This document shows, piece by piece, positions 1 to 5,231 of a DNA stretch of 8,822 nt. Origin of the DNA: Acidimicrobiia bacterium (GTDB taxonomy: Bacteria > Actinomycetota > Acidimicrobiia > Spongiisociales > JAHEDJ01); NCBI GenBank assembly GCA_030598025.1, contig JAUVQS010000055.1, forward strand, positions 1 to 8,822, given 5' to 3'. The notes beneath the pieces are model-generated. The model was not told the DNA's origin, searched no databases, and saw nothing but the letters and a program-made list of their open reading frames with translations. Both the position numbers and the translations under genes were made by a program. Every line of letters starts with the position of its first letter. Positions within the stretch are counted from its first letter, which is position 1.

Positions 1-1
1 C

Positions 2-1021
2 GAGCTGACCGCCGAAGCATGGCTCCTCTGGGACGACACGTTCCACCGTGAGCTCGGCTCGCTGAATTCCGACCAGGCGCGGGCCATGGCCTCAACAACC
101 AAGATGATGACCGCGCTGGTCGCTTTCGAGACCACCCAACTCGACGAGATGGTGACCATCAACAACTCGGCCACTTCCATCGGAGAGTCGGAGATCGATC
201 TCGTCCCTGGGGAGACCTGGCGAATGGAGGATCTCCTCAGAGCCCTGTTGATGCGGTCGGCCAATGATGCCGCTCTGGCGATTGCCGAACATGTAGGAGG
301 ATCGGAGGCCGGTTTCGTCCGGATGATGAACGAGAGGGCGGTTGAGCTTGGGCTACAGAACACTCACTTCATGAATCCGCACGGGCTCGACGCAGAAGGG
401 CACTTCGCCTCGGCACAGGACTTGTTGAACATCGCCCTGGTCGGCATGGAGCACCCGATGTTCGCCGAGATAGTCAGCACCCGGTCCTCAACGTTCCCGG
501 ATTCACCCCAAGGAGAGGAACGTGTGGCGACCACGACAAATGCACTCCTCAGCACATTCGAGGGTGCGATCGGGGTGAAGACCGGCTTTACAGGTGATGC
601 GGGTCTGACAATCGTTGCTGCCGCCGAGAGGGACGGCCGGCGTCTGTATGCGGTTGCAATGGGTTCGACCGATCACTTTGCCGATGCTGCTGCCCTGCTC
701 AGATACGGCTTCTCGGCCTTCGGGCTTCTGAACGTGGTCGCCGAAGGTCAAGTGGTTGCCTCCCAGCGAGGTCCGACCGGAACCACCGATGCGGTCGCCC
801 AGGACGACCTCGATCTCTTTGCCGGCAGTGAGGAGGCAGAGAACATCGATCTCGTGATCGACTACTCCGAGACCGGTGAGCCCATTGTTGTTGTGGAAGC
901 GGGGGACGATGAACTCGGGCGCATCGGCCTTGATCTTGTCGATCCGGCGCCGCTGCCCGGCCTCGGAGACGCCTTCGCCTGGGCAAGCGCCTACTGGGAC
1001 TGGTTGTGGGGTAATGACTGA
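2..1021 (+). CDS. D-alanyl-D-alanine carboxypeptidase (peptidase S11, PBP5-like), 5' partial
   Basis: This serine DD-peptidase would trim the terminal D-Ala from peptidoglycan stem peptides outside the membrane. Reading from base 2 gives 339 visible residues with all three penicillin-binding motifs: SxxK (STTK, visible residues 31-34, nucleophile S31), SxN (SAN, 86-88) and KTG (193-195, in GVKTGFTGDAG). Their spacing fits family S11. The frame is open to the window edge, and the ATG at 86 lies only two codons before the catalytic Ser, so it cannot be the true start. About 30-40 N-terminal residues, including any signal peptide, lie upstream. The C-terminus ends in a Trp/Tyr-rich stretch (AYWDWLWGND) that could be the amphipathic membrane anchor seen in PBP5-type enzymes (inference). 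The stop overlaps the hpt start by 8 bases. The family call is secure; the exact paralogue (dacA/dacB/dacF) is not. Confidence 0.9.
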   Translation, partial: ELTAEAWLLWDDTFHRELGSLNSDQARAMASTTKMMTALVAFETTQLDEMVTINNSATSIGESEIDLVPGETWRMEDLLRALLMRSANDAALAIAEHVGGSEAGFVRMMNERAVELGLQNTHFMNPHGLDAEGHFASAQDLLNIALVGMEHPMFAEIVSTRSSTFPDSPQGEERVATTTNALLSTFEGAIGVKTGFTGDAGLTIVAAAERDGRRLYAVAMGSTDHFADAAALLRYGFSAFGLLNVVAEGQVVASQRGPTGTTDAVAQDDLDLFAGSEEAENIDLVIDYSETGEPIVVVEAGDDELGRIGLDLVDPAPLPGLGDAFAWASAYWDWLWGND

Positions 1022-1598
1022 CACCGTCCTCGAGGTCATCACGAAGTCGGCAATAAAGTCGCGTATCGAGGAACTCGGTGCACAGATCACCGCCGATTAC
1101 GCCGCTCGCTCGCCAATTTTGGTGGCCGTGCTTCATGGTGCGCTTCCCTTTCTGGCGGATCTGGTGCGCGAGATCGATCTCGAACTCGACATCGATTTCC
1201 TGGCGCTCAGTCGGTTCGGTGAAGGAGGCCGGGTCCGTATCGCCATGGACACGCTGTCTTCGCTGGAAGGCCGCGACGTGATGATCGTCGAGGACATCGT
1301 CGACACCGGGCTAACCCTCAATGTGCTCCGCCGGATGATCGAGATGCGTGATGTGGCCAGCCTCGCCACTGCCACCCTGATCGACAAAGCATCACGGAGG
1401 CTGGTCGAGACTCCGTTGGAATATCGCGGTTTTGAAGTCGGAGATGAGTTCCTTCTCGGATACGGAATGGATTGGGAAGGCCAATTCCGCAACCTCTCGT
1501 CGATCTGGACCGTGCTGGATCTAGCCGCATTCTCCGAAGATCCTGCCGTTCTGAGTCGCCTGGCGTTGGGCGACCCCGGTGATAGGCTGACCACATGA
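1014..1598 (+). CDS. hpt: Hypoxanthine (guanine) phosphoribosyltransferase
   Basis: This cytosolic purine-salvage enzyme joins hypoxanthine or guanine to PRPP, giving IMP or GMP. The 194-residue product carries the PRPP-binding signature VEDIVDTGLTL (residues 92-102; acidic pair E93-D94, presumed catalytic base D97). It also has the base-binding Lys region LIDKASRR (122-129) and the C-terminal GFEVGDEFLLGYGMDW (139-154), which matches the family's GFEIPDxFVVGYGLDY. The frame is open further upstream to 876, but homology begins at the ATG at 1014, which overlaps the carboxypeptidase stop by 8 bases, so that start was chosen. The flexible active-site loop after residue 66 (SRFGEGGRVRI) appears about four residues shorter than the usual SSYGxxTxSSGxVRI. 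The gene sits between dac and the BFN gene in a tightly overlapping operon. Confidence 0.9.
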   Translation: MTDTVLEVITKSAIKSRIEELGAQITADYAARSPILVAVLHGALPFLADLVREIDLELDIDFLALSRFGEGGRVRIAMDTLSSLEGRDVMIVEDIVDTGLTLNVLRRMIEMRDVASLATATLIDKASRRLVETPLEYRGFEVGDEFLLGYGMDWEGQFRNLSSIWTVLDLAAFSEDPAVLSRLALGDPGDRLTT

Positions 1599-2095
1599 GC
1601 CACGGTGTTCCCATGGATCTGGTCGGCGTACGCATCGAGCTGCCATCCAATCAGCCGATAGTGCTGCTGCGCGAGCGCGATGGAACCCGGTATCTCCCGA
1701 TCTGGATCGGAGCTATCGAGGCAACTGCGATCGCCTACGCTCTCGAAGGAGTCGACCACCAGCGCCCTCTCACTCACGACCTCTTCAGGGACAGCATCGT
1801 GGCACTCGGCAACGCCGTCGACCGTGTGGTGGTGACCGAACTGCGTGACAACATCTTCTTTGCAGATCTCGTCTTCAAGCAAGACGACAATGAGGTGCAC
1901 GTATCTGCCCGCCCATCCGACGCAATCGCCCTGGCGGCCCGCACCGAGGCTCCTCTCTTTGCCGACGCGCAGGTGCTCGAGGACGCCGGAATTGAAATCG
2001 AGGAAGAATCCGAGGAAGACGAGATCGAGCGTTTTCGGGAATTTCTCGAGGACGTATCTCCCACGGATTTCGGAGCACCCCCGACTAATTCGTGA
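1595..2095 (+). CDS. BFN (bifunctional nuclease, DUF151) domain protein
   Basis: This 166-residue protein has one BFN/DUF151 domain over residues 7-130. Family hallmarks are YLPIWIG (33-39), RPLTHDL (57-63) and SARPSDAIALA (104-114). It resembles mycobacterial Rv1829. The name comes from plant proteins reported to have DNase/RNase activity; the bacterial role is not settled. Residues 134-152 form a very acidic tail (EIEEESEEDEIERF and on). The ATG at 1595 overlaps the hpt stop as ATGA. A second in-frame ATG at 1613 (residue 7) lies just before the conserved MDLVGVRIE and could be the real start; only a weak TAGG sits upstream of the first. The stop overlaps the channel start as GTGA. In Mycobacterium the homologue lies beside MerR regulators and gcv genes, and that neighbourhood is partly kept here. 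Confidence 0.88.
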   Translation: MSHGVPMDLVGVRIELPSNQPIVLLRERDGTRYLPIWIGAIEATAIAYALEGVDHQRPLTHDLFRDSIVALGNAVDRVVVTELRDNIFFADLVFKQDDNEVHVSARPSDAIALAARTEAPLFADAQVLEDAGIEIEEESEEDEIERFREFLEDVSPTDFGAPPTNS

Positions 2096-3102
2096 GCGCC
2101 GTCTCCCGAGTCCGGATCGGCGCAGCCTTCCTGGCTCTGATCGTTGTCGCCGGAACGTTCGGGTACGTGGTCATCGAGGGCGTTTCCTGGTTCGATTCGT
2201 TTTACATGGTGATAGTCACGATCACCACGGTCGGCTACTCGGAGGTGATCGACCTATCGAGCGTCGGACGCGCCCTTACCATCGCCCTGATGCTGATCGG
2301 CGTCGGGACTGCGGTCTACACTGCCGGAGCGGCCCTGGAAATGGCACTCGAGAACCTGGGTGACCGGCGGACAAGACGCATGAGCCGACTGATCGACAAC
2401 CTGACCAACCACTACATCATCTGTGGCTTCGGCAAGGTGGGTTCGGCGACATGGGAGCATATCCATCGTCGTAGCGAGAACGTGGTCGTGATCGAATCCA
2501 ACCCGTCCCTCGCCGACGCCGCTCGAGCTGAGGGAGCGCTGGTCGTCGAGGGCGATGCCACCCGCAACGAGGTGCTCGAGAGTGCCGGCATCAAACGAGC
2601 TCGATCGTTGATAGCTTGCGTAAGGGACGATTCGGACAATCTGGTCATTGTCTTGTCTGCGAAGTCGATTCGTCAGGATCTACTGGTCATTTCGCGAGCG
2701 ACCGAACCGGAGTCGGAGGGGAAACTGAAGTTGGCCGGTGCCGATCGGATCGTCTCACCTCAGACGGTGGGAGCGAGAAGAATTGCCGCCATGGCGCTTG
2801 ACCCCAGCCTGGCTCGATTCGTTGATCTCGTGGTCGAGGGAGATCTCGTGGAACTAGAGATCGAGCAACTCATAGTTCCCGACGAGAGCCCGCTCGACGG
2901 ATCAACGCTACGGGAATCTCGAATTCGCGAGCTGTCGGGAGCGACCATCCTGGCGATCGAAGCGAGCCGTGACGGTGTGAATCTCAACCCGGATCCCGAT
3001 CGGCTGTTGACCGGGGGAGATGTGCTGGTCGCCATCGGAACTCGCATCCACATCGACGCTCTCAATCAGATGCTGAGTGGCCCGGCCACCAACGATCGTT
3101 GA
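2092..3102 (+). CDS. Two-TM potassium channel with RCK (TrkA-N/TrkA-C) domains
   Basis: This 336-residue membrane protein has the MthK layout. TM1 is at about residues 8-28, the pore helix and filter at 33-52 (TITTVGYSEV, filter T46-V-G-Y-S50-E51) and TM2 at about 60-82. A TrkA-N/RCK Rossmann domain starts near 107, with dinucleotide motif GFGKVG (112-117) and an acidic residue at the end of the second strand (E135, VVVIESNP). A TrkA-C domain covers about 245-333. Such proteins form tetrameric K+ channels gated by ligand binding to the cytosolic RCK ring; the ligand here is unknown. The third filter glycine of TVGYGD is Ser. The GTG start at 2092 overlaps the BFN stop by 4 bases (GTGA), and homology begins at once. 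An internal ATG at 2380 (M97) just before the RCK domain could yield a soluble RCK product. Confidence 0.9.
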   Translation: MSAVSRVRIGAAFLALIVVAGTFGYVVIEGVSWFDSFYMVIVTITTVGYSEVIDLSSVGRALTIALMLIGVGTAVYTAGAALEMALENLGDRRTRRMSRLIDNLTNHYIICGFGKVGSATWEHIHRRSENVVVIESNPSLADAARAEGALVVEGDATRNEVLESAGIKRARSLIACVRDDSDNLVIVLSAKSIRQDLLVISRATEPESEGKLKLAGADRIVSPQTVGARRIAAMALDPSLARFVDLVVEGDLVELEIEQLIVPDESPLDGSTLRESRIRELSGATILAIEASRDGVNLNPDPDRLLTGGDVLVAIGTRIHIDALNQMLSGPATNDR

Positions 3103-3113
3103 CGCCGCGCGTC
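3077..3113. repeat. Three consecutive palindromes at the end of the channel gene
   Basis: Three inverted repeats lie back to back. GTGGC-CCG-GCCAC (3077-3089) has a 5-bp stem. CAACGATCGTTG (3090-3101) is a perfect 12-base palindrome covering the last codons. GACGC-CGC-GCGTC (3101-3113) has a 5-bp stem starting within the stop codon. No T-run follows, so this is not a standard intrinsic terminator. Because it lies at the end of a four-gene chain and before a probable new promoter, a terminator or a protein-binding cluster is possible (inference). Confidence 0.4.
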
Positions 3114-3120
3114 GCTGAGA

Positions 3121-3178
3121 GTAACTTGACTTCCCCTGGGGTAATTACGGGCGTGTAACCTTGGGCAACTAGAAGGGA
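3121..3178 (+). promoter_or_regulatory. Probable promoter/operator region and RBS of the MerR gene
   Basis: The 84-base gap before merR holds a TTGACT -35-like hexamer (3126-3131), a CCCCTGGGG palindrome (3133-3141), an overlapping GTAATTAC palindrome (3141-3148) and a TAACCT -10-like hexamer (3156-3161). The TTGACT to TAACCT spacing is 24 bases, longer even than the 19-20 typical of MerR-controlled promoters, so the pairing is doubtful. GTAA elements recur at 3121, 3141 and 3155, GTAATTAC being symmetric. A good RBS (GAAGGGA, 3172-3178) lies 8 bases before the GTG start. Autoregulation by the MerR protein is plausible but not shown. Confidence 0.4.
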
Positions 3179-3186
3179 AACGCATC

Positions 3187-3660
3187 GTGACCGACATCGG
3201 CTTCCGGGCCCCAAACGTCTGTAGTCTCGTTGGCATCACCTATCGCCAGCTTGATTACTGGGCGCGCACCGACCTCATCACTCCATCTATCCAGAACGCC
3301 AGCGGGTCCGGCTCGCAACGTCTCTATTCATTTGCCGATGTCATCCAATTGAAGGTGATCAAACGATTGCTGGATGCCGGGATGAGCCTCAAGAAGATCC
3401 GTCAGGCAATGGGAATTCTTCGCGAGCAGCTCCGGAGTGAGCAACCCTTGCGCGACGTCACCCTGCTCTCAGACGGCCAGACCATCTTTGCCGCCCATAG
3501 CTCGGCTGAGGTAGTCGATGTGTTCCGCAAGGGACAAGGAGTTTTCGGCATCGCGGTCGGTCCGGTCCAGGAGGAACTCGAAGGCGAACTCCACGAGTTG
3601 TATCCGGACATCGAGTCTTACAAGGTAGAAGTCAACGCGACCGAGGTAGGCGCCACCTGA
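3187..3660 (+). CDS. MerR-family regulator, Rv1830 (ResR/McdR)-like
   Basis: This is a 157-residue DNA-binding protein. Residues 6-31 form the MerR helix-turn-helix (APNVCSLVGITYRQLDYWAR) and 40-49 the wing (GSGSQRLYSF). Residues 50-85 are the second helical pair (DVIQLKVIKRLLDAGMSLKK and on). The GITYRQLDYWAR and SGSQRLYSF blocks, and the C-terminal GQGVFGIAVGPVQEEL (116-131), match as I recall the mycobacterial Rv1830 subgroup. Rv1830 has been linked to cell-division timing and regrowth after antibiotics. The C-terminal half carries no Cys metal site; C12 in the HTH is the only Cys, so a metal sensor is unlikely. The GTG start at 3187 is set by the RBS at 3172-3178. The stop overlaps the inferred CTG start of the next gene, suggesting co-translation. 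The effector and targets are unknown. Confidence 0.88.
   Translation: MTDIGFRAPNVCSLVGITYRQLDYWARTDLITPSIQNASGSGSQRLYSFADVIQLKVIKRLLDAGMSLKKIRQAMGILREQLRSEQPLRDVTLLSDGQTIFAAHSSAEVVDVFRKGQGVFGIAVGPVQEELEGELHELYPDIESYKVEVNATEVGAT
3643..3650 (+). promoter_or_regulatory. Shine-Dalgarno that supports a CTG start for the next gene
   Basis: GAGGTAGG lies inside the last codons of merR and ends 6 bases before CTG at 3657. The CTG overlaps the merR TGA in a CTGA junction, the same geometry as the ATGA and GTGA junctions elsewhere in the window. This site is the main reason for choosing 3657 as the start. Confidence 0.55.
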
Positions 3661-4109
3661 GCGAACTGACGCCGGAAGGCGCTGAACCACGACCGGCGGA
3701 TTCCGCCCTGTTTGCTCACAACAGCGAGCGACAGTTTGCGCTTCTGCTGGACTTCTACGGGTTGCCGTGGGAATTTGAACCGCGCTCATTTGCGATTGAG
3801 TTCGATGACGACGACAACCCGGTCAAGTTTTTCACTCCCGATTTCTACCTCCCCGACGAAGACCTCTTCATTGAGATCACCACGATGAATCAGAAACTGG
3901 TGACGAAGAAGAACCGCAAGGTTCGACGCTTGCTCGAGTTGCATCCCGACGTCCGGTGCAAGATCCTCTATCAGAGAGATTATCTACATCTAGTGGTCAA
4001 ATACGGCCTGGAGGAGCCGGGTCAACTCGAGGAGGCGCCGCTGCCCAGTCGGATACCCGGCCCGCCGCAGATCACCCGCCTCGACGAGGCCGGCTCCGAA
4101 GCGGGCTGA
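3657..4109 (+). CDS. Conserved hypothetical protein, possible PD-(D/E)XK nuclease fold; CTG start
   Basis: I do not recognise a named family with confidence; similar actinobacterial hypothetical proteins seem familiar. Read from CTG at 3657 it has 150 residues beginning (M)SELTPEGAEP. Residues 21-45 (HNSERQFALLLDFYG, then PWEFEPRSF) form an N-terminal helix and strand. T60-P61-D62-F-Y-L-P66, then IEITT (72-76) and KLVTKKNRK (80-88), resemble the E...PD...(D/E)xK pattern of restriction-endonuclease-like folds. E24, D62 and E73 would be the acidic residues, with Thr75 where the Lys normally stands and K80/K84/K85 as possible substitutes. The tail beyond 125 is Pro-rich and probably disordered. 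The only TTG/ATG/GTG start (TTG, 3762) would cut off the conserved helix, so the CTG overlapping merR's stop, with its RBS, is preferred. The reading frame is secure, function is not. Confidence 0.7.
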   Translation: MSELTPEGAEPRPADSALFAHNSERQFALLLDFYGLPWEFEPRSFAIEFDDDDNPVKFFTPDFYLPDEDLFIEITTMNQKLVTKKNRKVRRLLELHPDVRCKILYQRDYLHLVVKYGLEEPGQLEEAPLPSRIPGPPQITRLDEAGSEAG

Positions 4110-4115
4110 TGGACC

Positions 4116-4129
4116 GGCCCAACCGGGCC
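4116..4129 (+). terminator. Weak GC hairpin after the nuclease-like gene
   Basis: GGCCC-AACC-GGGCC gives a 5-bp all-GC stem with a 4-base loop, 7 bases after the stop at 4109. No proper T-run follows (only ATTT at 4137-4140), so intrinsic termination would be weak. It could instead be a leader hairpin of the gcv transcript. Confidence 0.3.
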
Positions 4130-4155
4130 TGACAGCATTTCGAGGCGTCTAGGCT
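4129..4155 (+). promoter_or_regulatory. Possible gcvT promoter
   Basis: CTGACA (4129-4134) resembles the -35 TTGACA, and TAGGCT (4150-4155) resembles an actinobacterial -10. The 15-base spacer is short, so the pair is uncertain. The 71-base gap also holds the strong gcvT RBS GGAGGT (4172-4177). It is too short for a tandem glycine riboswitch and I see none. Confidence 0.28.
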
Positions 4156-4180
4156 CGGTCTCGAATTCTACGGAGGTCTC

Positions 4181-5230
4181 ATGCCGCGCTCGCCGCTCCA
4201 CGCCGCGCACGAAGCTCTTGGTGCACGGTTTGTCGATTTTTCGGGTTGGGATATGCCCGTCCAGTATGAGGGTGTTCTCGCCGAGCACAACGCCGTCCGC
4301 GCTGGTGCCGGTGTATTTGATGTATCGCATCTCGGCCGATTCAATCTCGAAGGACCGGGTTCCACGGACCTCCTGCGAAGACTTCTCTGCAATGACGTCA
4401 CGAAGATTTCCCCTGGACGTGCTCAGTACACGATGGCTTTGAACGACGGGGGAGGGGTCGAAGACGACATCATCGTCTGGAGATGGGACGACGAGCACTA
4501 TTGGGTCATCCCCAACGGCGCCAACCAGGCGCCCATTCTCGGCCGTTTCATCGAGGCGATTCCCGCTACGGCCGGCATCACGTCACTTCAGGAGTCGACC
4601 GCGCTACTTGCCGTGCAGGGGCCGAATGCTCCGGGTCTGATCGAGCAAGTGATCGGAGCGAAGCCGGGACGATTCAGAGTTGTGAGAGGCGAGTTCGAAG
4701 GCCAACCGGCCTGGGCGGCGGGGACCGGCTACACCGGCGAGCGAGGTGGCGAGATCGCCGTCGACCGTACACAGGGTGAGTCTTTGTTCCGGGCGTTCCT
4801 CGCGGCCGGAGCGACCGCCTGCGGTCTGGGCGCCAGGGATACCCTCCGCCTCGAGATGGGATATCCGCTGTGGGGCCAGGATCTGGACGAACACACGAGT
4901 CCGCTCGAAGCGGATATCGAGTGGGTGGTCGACTGGGATCATGACTTCATCGGTCGATCATCACTCGAGGCGATCAAAGCGAATCTGCCGAAACTCCTCA
5001 TCGGATTTGCCATGGAGGGCAGACAGATTGCCAGACATGACTACCCCGCCCGAGCGGGCGGGTCGACCGGGACGGTGGCAAGCGGGAACTTCAGCCCATC
5101 ACTCGGCTACGGAATCGGCATGGCCTTCCTCTCGCCCCCACCATCCGACGACGAACAAATCGAGATTGAAGTGCGCGGCAAAGGGCACCCAGCCAGACGC
5201 GTTGTACCCCCATTCATTGGAAAGGAGTGA
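4181..5230 (+). CDS. gcvT: Glycine cleavage system T protein (aminomethyltransferase)
   Basis: GcvT moves the aminomethyl carbon from lipoyl-GcvH to tetrahydrofolate, releasing ammonia and forming 5,10-methylene-THF in the cytosol. The 349-residue protein is near the usual 360. Family blocks are VDFSGWDMPVQY (18-29), FDVSHLGR (46-53), the GGVEDDIIVW block (91-100; its acidic pair is where the proposed catalytic Asp lies), GYTGERGGEI (about 182-191), DTLRLEMGYPLWGQDL (about 220-235) and the C-terminal TGTVASGNFSPSLGYGIG. The ATG at 4181 follows GGAGGT by 3 bases, and homology starts immediately. It heads the operon gcvT-gcvPA-gcvPB-hydrolase. A GC-rich perfect hairpin lies inside the gene at 5045-5062. 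Confidence 0.95.
   Translation: MPRSPLHAAHEALGARFVDFSGWDMPVQYEGVLAEHNAVRAGAGVFDVSHLGRFNLEGPGSTDLLRRLLCNDVTKISPGRAQYTMALNDGGGVEDDIIVWRWDDEHYWVIPNGANQAPILGRFIEAIPATAGITSLQESTALLAVQGPNAPGLIEQVIGAKPGRFRVVRGEFEGQPAWAAGTGYTGERGGEIAVDRTQGESLFRAFLAAGATACGLGARDTLRLEMGYPLWGQDLDEHTSPLEADIEWVVDWDHDFIGRSSLEAIKANLPKLLIGFAMEGRQIARHDYPARAGGSTGTVASGNFSPSLGYGIGMAFLSPPPSDDEQIEIEVRGKGHPARRVVPPFIGKE
5045..5062. repeat. Perfect GC-only inverted repeat inside gcvT
   Basis: CCCGCCCG and CGGGCGGG flank a central AG. As RNA this folds to a 7-bp all-GC stem with a GAGC tetraloop. It lies about 170 bases before the gcvT stop and encodes part of PARAGG. It may only reflect GC-rich codons, but it is the strongest simple hairpin I noticed in the window. 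Confidence 0.35.
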
Positions 5231-5231
5231 G

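Noticed and set aside
876..1013. Upstream extension of the hpt frame (46 extra codons)
   Set aside because: It lies wholly inside the carboxypeptidase gene, has no HPRT homology, and the ATG at 1014 sits in a normal stop/start overlap.
503..1090. 195-codon open frame on the - strand opposite dac and hpt
   Set aside because: It opposes strongly supported genes and shows no domain; long antisense frames are common at this G+C.
1133..1900. 255-codon open frame on the - strand opposite hpt and BFN
   Set aside because: The Ser/Arg-rich composition is typical of an antisense shadow and no motif was recognised.
4110..4180. Glycine riboswitch upstream of gcvT
   Set aside because: At 71 bases, including the RBS and a hairpin, the gap is too short for a full aptamer and no conserved core was seen.
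4022..4498. 158-codon open frame on the - strand across the gcvT leader
   Set aside because: It covers the gcvT RBS and conserved 5' coding region; there is no recognisable protein or RBS.
4746..5231. Upstream extension of the gcvPA frame by 162 codons
   Set aside because: It is a shadow of gcvT. The translation is Arg/Ser-rich with no GcvPA similarity, and a good GTG start with RBS exists at 5232.
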